Below, one piece after another: positions 11,901 through 22,627 of a DNA stretch of 64,000 bases. Position 1 is the stretch's first letter. The number at the start of each line of letters is the position of its first letter. A model generated the notes under the pieces. It had not been told where the DNA came from and searched no databases. It saw nothing but the letters and a program-made list of their open reading frames with translations. Origin of the DNA: Paraphoma chrysanthemicola (taxonomy: Eukaryota > Ascomycota > Dothideomycetes > Pleosporales > Phaeosphaeriaceae); NCBI GenBank assembly GCA_020744225.1, contig JAGMWG010000027.1, forward strand, positions 333,908 through 397,907, given 5' to 3'. The position numbers were made by a program, and so were the translations under genes.

Positions 11901-12641
11901 CGCCAGGTTGCTCCTCCGGCGCAGCCCCTCGGCGCGTCCCAGCGAGCTCGTGGCATCCTGTATGCTCGTGCTCAGCGGTGGAGGCTCGGTGGGCTTCGCG
12001 TCGAGGGGCACGATGTGGATCTTGTTGGAGTTGCCGCGGTAGTTCATGGCCAGGTTGCCAAACATGCAGTCGAGACAGATGTTGGCCAGGTCCGTCGACT
12101 CTTTCGCGCGCGCCTGGGCCTTGGCCTGGACCTGCGCGTGCTCGTCGATGTTGGGCATGGACGACACGCTGCCGCCGCGCGACCGGATGCGCGTGAAGCC
12201 GCTGATGGTAGGCGACCTGGGTGTCGTGGGCTCCGCGACGAGCGACGAGCGGCGCGCATGGAGGCCGCCAAACGTGGGCGCTGCCGTGGCATTGCTGGCG
12301 CTGGCAGCAGGCCCAAAGGCTCGCGCGCGAGCGGGCTGGGTGGGCGACTCAGCGCGGGCGAGGGCGGGCTTGGAGTCGAACAGAATCGTCTTGGGCATGG
12401 CGGGCGTCTCATCCTGGGCAATGATGATGCGGCAGTCGCGCGGGAACTCGAGGTCAATTTCAGGGAGCGGACCGTCTGTGGCCTGTGGTGGGGCGCTGAG
12501 GGCTGGCGTCTCGGGATACAGCAGCTGGCGCGTGTATGCCTCCTCTGTTACCGAGTCGAGCGCGGGCGGCGAGGGCGTAGCGTGGGCGGTACTCTTGCGG
12601 TTGCTGAAGAACTGGCCGATCATGTCTTCGATGGGGCGCAT
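8997..12641 (-). CDS. LST4: Folliculin-interacting protein (FNIP/Lst4), TORC1 pathway
   Basis: A 1,214-aa frame from the first ATG (12641). Family hallmarks, in order: RDCRIIIAQDETP with the ILFDS motif (N-terminal block); CMFGNLAMNYRGNSNKIHIV, the conserved FNIP longin-domain segment; ITRLFSVTIPEDD; the hydrophobic strand YAITIILHLP; WDVIMRALTSLQYVVQERIL; LTAFLGCHTEWLNVLGP; RTVIVSPDKMAARRLIFLLAAFLP (DENN-type core); and a C-terminal block around VHLAEDFSEETIMDFDATLIDGVDRAL. Long Ser/Pro-rich linkers separate the blocks, as in other fungal members. With Lst7/folliculin, Lst4 forms a GAP for the Rag GTPase Gtr2 at the vacuole and relays amino-acid status to TORC1. The N-terminus is uncertain: another open frame upstream (ATG 12888, MSRSVHRLLADLL, Ser/Arg/Thr-rich) could be a first exon if an intron lies near 12,660. 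Confidence 0.85.
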   Translation of the reverse strand: MRPIEDMIGQFFSNRKSTAHATPSPPALDSVTEEAYTRQLLYPETPALSAPPQATDGPLPEIDLEFPRDCRIIIAQDETPAMPKTILFDSKPALARAESPTQPARARAFGPAASASNATAAPTFGGLHARRSSLVAEPTTPRSPTISGFTRIRSRGGSVSSMPNIDEHAQVQAKAQARAKESTDLANICLDCMFGNLAMNYRGNSNKIHIVPLDAKPTEPPPLSTSIQDATSSLGRAEGLRRRSNLAQSYTPSNPPADRARSGSSDSVPRDQKRRTIFITRLFSVTIPEDDQDSRTPTPQSSLPKGNGFPFPPTAQKPGSSRPYAPQTRKSPMYAITIILHLPISQTSPTLRPPSRGSNLRSAAHLSTSTPGPDSLGSSLDSDRRAGWAFVEPNLGVESLLSSSLSSDVDDRVDVVGQHWDVIMRALTSLQYVVQERILAQFKSPEAAALPIVHQHRHQPSRSSLRDVSANPARRPLRLQPNALMMDKDIQAAAELTGGRVVTGMRIPRVMTGQGKWGVWREEARWLGRWAGRKEQNFFFFNLLTAFLGCHTEWLNVLGPRWHRKRHREQQKATAGENLTIPNRTVIVSPDKMAARRLIFLLAAFLPPSAPAVEATSYIRPSTSASLRAYSQSPPSNMPPSRKQSLRRQINRRPKGKHSITNMLLQPPSSSNAHQLPTDKVDERRESSAPDPADGQRPPGHSRRSSAHSIRTSLVLPSISDASATAKSSAATTSTTTPQSTIPVAHFTLPRTKSSGPVPDFRPESSDSLASANLINTLQRSGTGQTSIASNDSSSNNSRWSGFMNFWGGRRTSSTDQSDYLQTTDDGIGFRGQERVPSQLEQMVQELSMDGIFGDGDMQERRTAEGGLADASPEIFPISGCSGLPASAARPIPERPRTFDSQLKLSVNEKDGVIDVDIPLPDFGSPLQSPLLGGYGSASSQHGSSFGESSVLSAPYCEPEQAVNAAGWLGQFHPDFAIQAIKPYKDVEADIRRAMSAEPTPISHVTTPSLESGPLERWVDVCTALLADTRNFSIKRIRLRRLVKLIAAPSHQPSAMTPAVSGMPAGRSQYGNPYTAGPAVPMMTEVHLAEDFSEETIMDFDATLIDGVDRALAQSGDTTRANSIHSSRASSRRGRHDLRAETDSPPQVEKAQLDCKTVIFDALETVVKDVTAARGSKEASRSGAEAKNDIPARPKTATDSSLKEGVRRWLVEVE

Positions 12642-13257
12642 GCCTCCATCCACGGGCCTTCAGCACGTGCTGGGCGAGCAGCAGAGGACGGTCGGGCGGG
12701 CTCGGGCTGGGCACGCGACGTGCAGACCCATGCCTGGTGCTCGCGGTCGCGTGGTGCTGCGTGGAGCGCGACGTCGTCGTCGCGGTGGTGGGAGACAGGC
12801 GCGCAGAAGTCGCGTGGAGGTGCGGGGGAGGCGACGAGGACGAGCGCAGCAACAAGTCTGCGAGAAGGCGGTGAACACTCCGGGACATGGCGCTTGACGG
12901 GTCAACTATGCTGCAACCGGCCACAGCCGTTGATCAGACATGCACGACGATGCGGCGGCCAGGGTCCCAAGTCTTGCTTGCCGTTGCCGTTGCCGTTGCC
13001 GGGTAGCCACCGTATGTTCGCCGTATGGTTCGGCGTAGACAGCGTATGCACCGTATTCTCCGTAACACCACCGTAACAACCACACGCTGGCCATCATGGC
13101 TGGGAACTGTAGCAGTAGCAGTTGGCATCGCTCCGAGTGCTTGCCTACTTCAATAGGCTTCCACCCCCTTTAAAAGGGAAGGCAACTTTGGAATAACTTG
13201 GTCAATCCTGAATCCGTCTGCATCACTTCCTAAACATACATTACACGGTAAAGAGCC
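12642..13257. promoter_or_regulatory. Divergent LST4/P450 intergenic region with GCCGTT and CCGTA repeats
   Basis: It holds a hexanucleotide run (TTGCCG repeated about four times, near 12973-13000), followed within 80 bp by at least five CCGTA(T/A) motifs and two GCGTA motifs (about 13008-13076). The P450 ATG follows at 13258. The repeated motif could be a binding site for the P450 promoter, but this is inference. The LST4-proximal part may contain the true first exon of LST4. Confidence 0.45.
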
Positions 13258-15338
13258 ATGGACGTTCACACATTTGCCAGCTTGGCGCGCACCGTACAAA
13301 CAGCAGTAATTGCCGTTTTGATCTTCGCCGTCTGCGCATATGTTCCGGAACTCAAGCGAAAAGCCCAACTTGCAAAGCTGCCCGTCTTCAGTGACAACAT
13401 GGGAGGCAAGAAGCACCGCCAGGGCTACCTCAAGTCTATGAAAGACGTGTATAGTGAGGGTTGTCAGAAAGTGAGACGTCTCAAGCACTGAAAACGTCAA
13501 CGACTAACGCCAGTAGTTCAAAGACAGTGTTTACCAGATGATCACTTCGGACGGTGAGCAAGCGGCTACCCCCCCAGGAATTAGTACAACTATCACTGAC
13601 AGCTTACAGGACAGAGTAGTGTAGTCATCCCGCAAAACATACTTCCAGAATTGCGGAAACTCCCTGACAACGTCCTCAACTCCGCCAAAGCTGTTGACCA
13701 AGTGAGTGCATTACTCCACCCATCTAGGACATTGCTGATAGAGACGTAGCTCATGGAGATGAAGTATACCCAGATCGAAGCAGACGCAAAATTACTCGCA
13801 CACACCGTCCGGGCTGACCTCACCCCAGCTTTGGGTTCGTATCATCCTTCATCACCAACGCCACAAGAAGACTGACCTCAGCTTAGGTCGACTGAACCCT
13901 ATAATCTGTGCAGAGGTAGACGATGCCTTGGAGCGGTATATGCCTCCATGCAACGATTGGACGGAGATCCCAATCAATGACCAAAGGTACTAGATTTTCA
14001 ATTTGGGGTTTCAAGTGAAGTCTATAGAGACATCTGATCTGCTACTCGAGCGGCCTTTCAGACTGTATTTATTGCCACTTTGAGGCAACAACAAATCACT
14101 TTTCAACTTCGTAGACACTGCTAACTTTGCGTAGTATGTTGAGTCTCTGCCGCCTCTGGCGAATGACCCTTATACATGAAACATCCACCAATATTTCAAG
14201 TATATACGCTGACTTCAGAGCCTGAGCTTCAGTTATAGATGTTGTTGCCCAAGTCTCTGGGCGTGTCTTTGTAGGCCCAGATCTTAGCCATGATCCAGAT
14301 TATCTTGAGTGTGCCACCAAATACACCCACTGTGTCGTGGAGGCAATTCGGGAGATCAAAAATATTCGCCCCTGGTTAAAGCCCTTCCTGGCCCCTCGCC
14401 TGCCTGAGGTCCAACGGCTCCGCGATATGGAGAAAAGAGCCGCCAAGATATTGCGTCCCTTGGTGCGCGAGAGACTTGAGGCTGAGAAGGCCGATCCCAC
14501 CTGGCAAAGGCCTGACGACATGGTATATGCCCTTCAGTATGTGCTGTATGAACACACTAACGTCTATCCACACATATTCAGATGCAATGGCTGCTCAGTA
14601 ATGCCGAGTATAGCTCCGTTGAAAAACTTGCCAAAGTACAGCTTGGTGTAATATTCGGGGGAATCTACACTACTTCGATGTCCGCGACAAACATTCTGTA
14701 TACACTAGCTGTAACCCCCGAATACCTTGGACCGCTGCGGGAGGAACTCCGCGAAGTCTTGGCCGATAACGATGGTAAAATCCCCGTTCGGGCACTACAG
14801 CAAATGGTCAAGCTTGACAGCTATATGAGGGAGGTCAGCCGCCTATAGCCGCCTGGTATTAGTATGTATTCGTTCTCCACAGAGGCTCATATCACTACTG
14901 AGATCTTCTATAGCCCCTTTCATACGACATTTATACAAAGGTATCACCCTCTCTAACGGCCAATACATCCCACCTGGCGTCACAATCGAAGGTCCGGCCG
15001 ACATAATTCATTCAGATCCAGAATTGTACCCCGATAGTACTAGGTTTGATGGTTTTCGCCACTACAAGCTTCGACAGGGTGGCGCATCAACAGATCATGC
15101 TCGCAATCAATTCGTAACCAGCAACGAATCGAACCTCACTTTGGGCTATGGACGCCACGCGTGTCCTGGACGTTTCTTTGCGGCGAACGAAATCAAAATG
15201 ATAACTGCGCGCTTGATTTTGGCTTTTGATATTGAAATGCCAGGTAAAGCGACAGAGCGACACCCGCAGATCGACGTGGGACGGATCAGCCAACCACATC
15301 CTGCAAAAACGTTGATGTTCAAGCGTGTAAGTCTTTGA
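13258..15338 (+). pseudogene. Cytochrome P450 monooxygenase with a premature stop before the heme motif
   Basis: Exons 13258-13470, 13517-13553, 13610-13701, 13750-13834 and 13887-13986, then from about 14230, can be followed by phase. The product has an N-terminal membrane anchor (TAVIAVLIFAVCAYV), an I-helix region (FGGIYTTSMSATNILY), the K-helix ExxR (MREVSRL) and a heme loop (LGYGRHACPG, with Leu where Phe is usual). It resembles fungal P450s of the ent-kaurene-oxidase-like group. Directly after ExxR the codon at 14846-14848 is TAG, where relatives have Tyr (RLYPPGIT). Splicing the intron 14862-14913 (GTATGT...CTATAG) restores a perfect frame on both sides, so this one base separates the gene from a complete product. 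A second possible lesion lies between 13987 and about 14230, where no GT-AG pair preserves phase between NDQ and IDVVAQVSGR. Translation stopping at 14848 would lack the heme ligand, so the enzyme would be inactive. Confidence 0.75.
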
Positions 15339-15348
15339 GCTGTCTGAT

Positions 15349-15366
15349 GGGGGGGGGGGGGGGGGG
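15349..15366 (+). repeat. Poly-G homopolymer (18 G)
   Basis: Eighteen consecutive G in the narrow space between the convergent P450 relic and IML1, so C18 on the IML1 sense strand just past its stop. Length is likely unstable and error-prone in assemblies. Confidence 0.9.
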
Positions 15367-15446
15367 AGTATGATGATCACGTTGCAGAAGTGTCGCTAAA
15401 TGTGAGATGACATCCATATATTGCCACGGAGTTTAGCGGTCGAATG

Positions 15447-18400
15447 CTACTGTCTGCTCTCTTCTCCGAGACTTCCCTGACTATCTTGTCTGCTGGGCGC
15501 GCCACCAAGATTGTATTCAACCACACTCCCCCTCTTCGCCATGTTCGACATGCTTCCCTCGCTTCCTTGCCTGCGGCCAGCGATACTACTAACTGAAGCC
15601 ACATTCATTTCAGTCACATTACCACCCCTGCCAGTAAAAGACGAGTTTAGAGTCCACCCAGAATGTCCCGGACTCGCTTCGCGGATACTGATGGCCGGCG
15701 GAAGTCCAAGGCTTGGTATCTTATCATCAAGCACGGGCAGTATTCGCGGCGACGGCGACGGCGCTTGCTTGAACGCCTCGCTGTAGAAGGCGGACAGCAG
15801 GCTTGCATTAAGACAGAATGCTTCAATCTCGTCCTTGACCTGCTCCGGTGTCTGTATGGACGAGTGAGCAAGTGCTGACACCGAGACTGCAGGCTTGTCC
15901 TGGAGGGCCGTGTGCAAAAGGCTAAAGTCTTGCACAGGACGCGCAAGAGGGCTAGAGAACGGACTGCGATGCGGATTTGCTCGTTCTGCAGGAGTGGAAG
16001 GCAGGCGACTACTTGAACTGCCGTCGGTCGTCGCCTTCTTGTGCTCATACGGGTCTGTTGGGCGAATGCGGTTGTTGTCCTTGGCCCGATTGTGGGCAAG
16101 ACGGTTGGCTAGCAACAGGAAGTTACCATCGTCCGTGATCTGTGCCAGTAGCGTGCCGCTGCGGTGGATGAATTGAGTATACTTGTAGTCGGGGACGCCC
16201 CAGGAATATGTAACCTCTACATCAGAAGGGAACGTGCTTGCCGCTTCCATATCCAGGACGAAATTCAATCGGCGCAGCAGGGCTTTGTGATACGTGAACT
16301 TGTCCGTCTTGATGTACTGCGGGGAGAGGTGCGTCGAGTCCCACATCATCTCAGGCTGTGCCTGGGGCGGTTGCAACGCAAGCTTCACCGAGTACGGCGA
16401 ACGGAAGGGGTGGTGGTCGACAATGTTGGCCACTTCGGCGATAGGCACTTCGACTAGTTTCAGGCCGTATTTTTCCACCGACGTCGCCCAGGTCACAATG
16501 GCGTCCTCTATCAACTTCGCTGTCACATTCATCCAATCAATGCGGATGTGATAGCAGTTGTCAGGATTATGCAAGCGGTCGTAGTGCAGCGATATGATCT
16601 CTGGGCGATAAGACCGCTTGCGTGAATCAACGTCGTAGCGCATGACACGCGAAAGCGTAACCTTCCGCTTGGGACTCGTCACACGTATAGGAGTCTTCTC
16701 GCCTTCCTGGCTTGAACTTGATGTGCTAGACGAGTCCGCTGTACTTGGCCTGGACTTGTAACTCTTTGCAGCGAGGGGCGAGGTGCGTGGCCCTTCGCTC
16801 AGCGGCGTCGAGGGCACAGACTTGTCTGATTTGCGCATGCCAAACCAACCCGTACGGGCTTCGCGAGGCGCCCGGTACTCTGCTGCGATCTGAAAGAAAA
16901 AGTTGCCGTCGCGGAAGTGGTGTCGCTTCTGCACGTGCATGAAGAGCCCCTTGCTCATGAGTTCGTTGCCGAGCTCGACTGCCTCGTCACGCGTCTCAAT
17001 CTCCTTAAAGTTGGACAACAGCCAGTTGACAAGGTCGAATCCGAGGAAGCACGTGTAGTGCAGTTTCCAGTGCCAGCGTCTGTCCAGCATCTGGATGCCC
17101 TTCTCGCCTTGCAGATCCTCGGCAAGCCTTTTCAGATCCAGATTGGATGTTGAGTACTTCTCTGTATTCGTGAAGAGGGAGCCCTGGAGCTCGCTTTCCG
17201 CCTCCCCAAACAGGGCGACTTCTGGTCCTGCCGCCACTACTGCAGACGGGTCGCGCGTGTGGTACTCGATTGCGAGCGGATTGGGGTCCTTTTGCTTTCT
17301 AGATGCCGCCTGGAAGTGGCGCTCTTCTTGGGGTATGTAGCGGTATCTTTGCCACAGCTGCGTCAGCTTTCGAATTCCTTCAAGTCGTATCTCTTCCTCA
17401 GAATCTTCAGCAAGCATGGGCAGCGGTCTGCGGTTCACAGTTGGGATCTCCACAGGAATCAAGACGAAGCGCGCGCGCCAGAACCGCAGCACGTCGGACA
17501 GCTCGTCGTGATACCCCGCCAGAAATGTATCGATGAAGTTCCAGTTGTACTCCTTCCGTGGAGGACGAAGGGCGACATCCTTTGCTTCGTAGTTTTGCTC
17601 AAAGGCGGTCCGTATGTATGCCCGGTAGGGCAAAGGGCTGTCGATCCCGGCAGATGACTCCAGCGCCGTCGTGGGTTTGCGAGTGTACCGCTTGACTTCC
17701 ACCTCTCCTCCCGCGACGCAGACAAGCTGATGGATGCTGTTACCGACGCTCATGAAAACTGTATCCCCATCCGTGGTCATGTAGTCGGGCGCCAGAATGC
17801 TTCCCAGACTCTTCTCCTGTCGACCAGAGAACTCTGCCACGGCTGCACCGACAATAATCTGAAAGCCGTGCGATAGCCGAAACGCAATTAGTTCACGTAC
17901 GAGCGACTCTCGAGATTTTGGCGCTTCCATCATATCGTCGTCCTCATTCTGCGTAATTTTATAGGGACTCTCGTTGTACTCTGTCGCAATCTGCTCGGCT
18001 GTGGGGAACCACTCGTGTGTCAGAGGCACCGCTGCAGGTGAGCACAACGAGCGCCATTTCACAGTACCCGTCTTCAAAGCCCTCGGAAAGACATGATGCC
18101 AGCGTCGGAATTGGTTCCGCGGGTTGATGCTATTCTTCTTGGGATTACACGGATTCACGAGTACGGCCCAGGGTGCTATTGCACTCGTGGGTGACAAGGT
18201 CCGCGGGATCTCCTTTACGCCACCGCTCGATGACAGAGTTGGCTTTGGCGGCAAAGAGTCACCCAGCGCGCGTGAACCAGCAAGCAAGAATGTCGATCCT
18301 GGATCTCTGATCATCGAGCTCGGTTGTGAGGAAGTACTTGCCCGCACAGACGGTAGTCCTCTAACCGTATCTATGGAGCGAACCGGTTGATCAGACGGTG

Positions 18401-21237
18401 GCAGGTCTGGCGCCACATCAGGACGAGAGGCCGCTCTGATCGCAATTGGCTCGGATGGCTTCTCGGAAGACGTCAGCCTGGTGCTGGCCAGGCGTTCGGC
18501 GATGGCGCCCTTTTGATTGTTCTCCACGGTCAGCATGGCTGGCTTCACCTTTCCCTGGCTGATGTCGATTGTCGCGTCCGCCAGGTTCGACTTGACCACG
18601 GCAGCCTTTCCACCGAAGCTGATCTGCCGGAGAAACCAATTCCCAGGCCGGGGCTTAGCATCGTGATTAGCTGCTATCGTAGCACGCGAACTTGCTGCAG
18701 TCGTTAATTTTACCTCTCTTTGCGGTGAGTGCGCTCTACTCGGAATGGGAGAAGGACGCGGTGTGGATCGCGTAGACTTCCGCTGGTCCTGAGAGTCGCC
18801 AGAGCCGTCTCGTCGGTGTATGCTTGGACGACTCATTTCGGCGCTGTTTCTGGCGCGAGCCTTTTGTCGCTGTCTGACGTCGGCTCTTGGTAGGCCAGGG
18901 ACTCGTTGGTCGGGAAACTGGTGCGAAGTGATCAGTGGAGAGTGGCTCTCAATTTCTTTGGATCGCTCTCGCATCAGCTGATGGAATGTGGCATCCGGCG
19001 GTGGTCGTGCAGTCTTGGCAAATGATCGGCCATTACTGCGGAGCGAGGTGGACAAATACGAGCCTTTGGACGTCTCTGGGGATCCGTTGAGATGAGAATC
19101 GCTCCTTCTGCGCTGAGTCTGCATGCCTGATGCCTCCATCAGCGGGGAGAAGATGCTATCGTCGTATGCTTCCATCCACGCTTTGGTCGCTGCACTCTTC
19201 TCATCGAGCTGATCCTCGGCATACTCCCGGTCACCGCGCGAAGAGTATGAACCCGTTGCGTTCTTGGACGCGATCAAGAGCTCTTGCTTATGCGAGCTCT
19301 CCGCATGAGATACCGCCAAGCCTCGATGTATGTGGTGTGGATACATGGGGTCCTCTTCCAGATACGGCAGTGCAATGTCTCCGAGCTCGTTCTCCAGAAC
19401 GCCCATCATCTGTAGCTCATAGAGGCGACACCGTAGAGCAAAGATCCGGCCTTTCTTGCGCGAACGCTTCACGATCCTGTCGGCCTTCCTCGGCCTCGTC
19501 AGCTCGAAAATAGCATCTGAGGTGCCGGTCCAAAACGAAACGTCCGCCCAGTACGGCATTGCAAACCTCCAATCCTCTAGGGAATCTGACGCTGATCTGC
19601 CTGTATGAGGCAGCACTGACTGCATGGGAGCCGCAAATGGTGTGTGCGTCATTGAGCCTAGCAGAGACTCGTACTGTCGAGGCGTCTTCTCGTCGGCTTC
19701 GAGAGGGGGCTTCACATGCCCGCCTCTTTCCTGCGCACGCTGTCGGCTTTCAGAGTCTAGTGCGGAGATCGAGCGTGGTGTTCTGTACTTGAACAGTGGC
19801 ACTGAGTGCAAGGGCATTGGCGACAAGCACACGAGGTCGATGCCTATGCCTGACCCCATCAAGGTATCTGTAGTCAGCTTGAGCATGTTGTAGTCAACTT
19901 CGAAGACGCCAGTACCCGGCGTTACAACGATGACGGAGATGCCGGTGCGTACAAGATCGCGATCGATGTAGTCCTTGGCGAACTGAGCTGCCGCGAGGTT
20001 GATGGCCTCGAGTATGTTACCCTGACTGGCAGAGGAGGGCCTACCTGCAATGACAGTGCCGTTGGGTGATGACTCTTTGTTCGCTGAGCCGACGTGCACG
20101 CTCTGGGTCGATGACTTGGGCACGATGGACACTTCTCGGAGGAACGTCCTGAATTCCTTTTTCAACTGATAGAGGATATTGATCCAGTCGCCACTAGCCA
20201 TATCGCTGACCACAACCCGGTAGTAGTCCCGCGAGCGCTCCAAGGCCGGCATAGAGTCGTTCCTACTCGTCGCGCCCAGTGCCCCGTCAGAGACGAATCC
20301 CTCGTGCTCCATTCGCGTGAAGAGTATGATGGTGACCAAGTGCCGTGCATTGATCTTCAGCCATCGTTTGAACAGTTCTGGTAGGAACCCGCCTACAACC
20401 TTGTTGAACATTATCTCGCCGGCGCCTTCTGCATCAAAGTCCCACATCTCCTTGGACATTTGGATGAAGAGGACGTAGCGGGCGGACTCGCTACGAAAGA
20501 CGGGCTTGGTCCTTGATGAGAAGTAGCCAGAGTGGACTGACTGCCCGTGGATGTAAATGTGCTTGATGGTAGCTTTAATGGTGCCCATGAACAAGAGTTT
20601 CTGGCCCTTGTAGACGGTTCTCTTACTGAGCTCTGATATGGCCAGGCGCCACATGTCAGCACGCGCAAGGTACTCATCGCGGAAGACGAGCTCTACGTGA
20701 TGAGCCTCATGCTTCTCCTCATCAGCCTGCGCGAGTCAGCCTGGAATTGCAGGGGCAGAACGGGATCAATACCTCGGCCACGATGACCTGCATGCGGTTG
20801 CGAAAGCCAAACACCTTGGCAATTCGCTCTGAGATGGACACGTGAAGGTTCGCATACTTGGACCTGAGGTCCGCCGGAAGCGCTGTGACGGCGAACACGT
20901 AGGCTTTGTCCACATCCGTCTCACGTCCGCCGGGAATGACAGTACCATTCTCTTCGACGGTCAGAGTCATCGATCCGCGACGACTCTTCTTGGGAGTGCC
21001 GTCGCCGGCTGCATCTCCAGCACTTGTGTCCGGGGCCGTGTGCGTCTTCGCAGGCGCCTTGAAATCGCGGACAGAGGTGCCAGACTCGCCTGATACGATC
21101 TGCAGCAGTGTGCCAGGCGCCGTGGGCAACTCGGGAAATTTATCTCCATTGAACACAATGTCGTCTCGCGAGAAGTTGTCGTCGTGCGTCCACAGCGTGC
21201 AGATCTTTTGTATTCTTGTTGATTTCATGCTAGACAT
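15447..21237 (-). CDS. IML1: Iml1/DEPDC5, GAP subunit of the SEACIT/GATOR1 complex
   Basis: Exon 21237-20773 joins exon 20726-15447 across a 46-nt intron (GTATTG...CGCAG), giving about 1,914 aa. The start is KICTLWTHDDNFSRDD, then a Ser/Thr linker, VFGFRNRMQVIVAEV, and VELVFRDEYLARADMWRL, the conserved N-terminal Iml1 region; a vWA-like region follows (ARYVLFIQMSKEMWDFD). The DEP domain sits near residues 1,365-1,445 (WHWKLHYTCFLGFDLVNWLL ... FFFQIA), with a conserved C-terminal domain after it (RPEIISLHYDRLHNPDNCYH; YSWGVPDYKYTQFIHRSG). With Npr2 and Npr3, Iml1 inactivates Gtr1/RagA at the vacuole when amino acids run short. The N-terminus is not settled: a further ATG at 21441 starts an open frame that could splice (GTCAGT...AACAAG) into IQKICTLW. 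The gene converges with the P450 relic. Confidence 0.92.
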
Positions 21238-21920
21238 GCTTGACAACCCGCACAACACGCCAAGTTGGATGGAATTTGGCACACGCAGACCATCAATTCA
21301 GGAGCCCATATTCACTGACAAACGATATAGCGAAGCAGATGTGTTCATGCGGGCTAGTTGGGACACGCTCGTAAGTCTATGGAGACGAATGGATGGTGAG
21401 CCGCGGCCTCCACTTGCGACTAAAGATGTGGCAGGGTTCATGGAGCCGTGCCAAGCCAGCAGACACGTGATAGCGTGTTTCGGTCACACTAGCGCCAACG
21501 CATAGGTACCAAATACTGCCACTGCCCCGCAGCTTTCTGCTCTTGGTCATCAACACCACGCGGCAAGCATGCACTACCTTTGCAGTACTAGGTAACGGAC
21601 TGATTGTACTAGCGCAGATGGCCAGCTGTGTATCAGACCGACGCTGGTCGATGCGACTAGTTGACGGTTCTGATCTCAGCATCGCTGGCTGTTGCAGCGA
21701 TACCAAAGCGGAAACGCAGAGGTTTAGCGAGAGCGTTCCGTGATCCATTTCGTTACCAGCACCGCACTCTTGTCTTTGAAAGATCTCTTGGGTACACCGG
21801 AGGTATCCAGCCCTGAATATGATCTAATTCGGAAACAACACCTAACCAACCTCGCGATAGTGACTCACAAGTGGGACCTTGACGCGAACGATGAAGCTCC
21901 CTAAGCGCCTGGCCATAGAC

Positions 21921-22179
21921 ACCGCGTGTCGGTGATTGATACTGCATCGTCAGTCCCTGATACCAGCTTTGCTGGTGATTGATACCGCTCGTCGGTGAAT
22001 GATACTAGCTTTGCTCGTGAAAGATATCGCTTGTCGATGATCGATTCCAGACCGTCTGGTGATGAGACCGCTCGTCGATGAATGAAACTAGTTTGTCTAG
22101 TGATGAGACCGCTTGTCGGTGCACGATGCCGCTTGTGGCGCCGATACTGCATCGTCAGGACTGATACCGCATTGTCGGT
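21921..22179. repeat. Array of 13 tandem mini-hairpins with compensating stem changes
   Basis: Thirteen short inverted repeats follow one another at about 20.5-bp spacing, starting at 21921, 21941, 21962, 21984, 22004, 22026, 22046, 22067, 22087, 22108, 22128, 22146 and 22166. Each has arms of 3-6 bp around a loop of the type cTcGT/cTTGT/cATCGT or TTT, and spacers are mostly GATTGAT, GAATGAT or GATGAG. The arms differ between units but stay complementary: ACCG/CGGT, ACTG/CAGT, ATCG/CGAT, GCC/GGC, ACTAG/CTAGT, CCAG/CTGG and ACCAGC/GCTGGT. Units at 22004, 22067 and 22146 are imperfect. Hairpins of 13 and 15 nt alternate in the middle, suggesting a 41-42-bp dimer. No coding gene is evident over the array; an open minus-strand frame crosses it but looks accidental. 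Confidence 0.85.
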
Positions 22180-22627
22180 CTTTGTAGCATAGTAACAATC
22201 TAAACGTCTTTTGCGGCACCTGTCGACACACTGCGTGATTGCCCCAGTCTTCATGTCGTGCTCGCAATGACGCTCACCACTTACCAAAGCCATGCTGTCC
22301 TAACAACATAGCGGCGCGGGTGCCTTGGACGACGTCTTCCTGACCACTGTTCAACACGAGTAATGACAGGAAGTCTGTGCTTCTGTCGCCGCATGATTGC
22401 AGCTCGCGTTGGCCACAGATATTGCACATGTAGAGAACGGCGTCTTCATCCGAGTATGGCATTCGTAGTTGTTGGAGGATCTCTTCTGCTCGCATTAAGC
22501 TTTGGAATTGGAGGGAACTCTATTGGTCTTTGCTATGTGATATGTGGCTCTGTATCCAGAACTTGCAACACGCCGAGCAGAGCTTTGGAATAGAGACATT
22601 GTATATGGGCAGCCTTAACAGACTTCC
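22180..22627. other. Intergenic region between hairpin array and caleosin gene
   Basis: A minus-strand frame of 73 codons (22495-22274, with MPYSDEDAVLYMCNICGQ) ends just after a possible donor (GGTAAGTGG) near the array. It could be a fragment of a gene, in which case the hairpins would lie in an intron or 3' UTR. I do not recognise it and do not call it a gene. Confidence 0.3.

Noticed and set aside
11826..13076. 416-codon plus-strand open frame
   Set aside because: Antisense to the LST4 gene; Arg/Gly/Ala-rich from the GC-rich opposite strand, with no domain or intron logic.
21921..22179. Hairpin array as a CRISPR array
   Set aside because: Eukaryotic context, 20-bp units without long unique spacers, and stems that differ from unit to unit.
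21901..22293. 131-codon minus-strand frame across the hairpin array
   Set aside because: Openness follows from the near-21-bp repeat period; no domain, and codons change with the stems.
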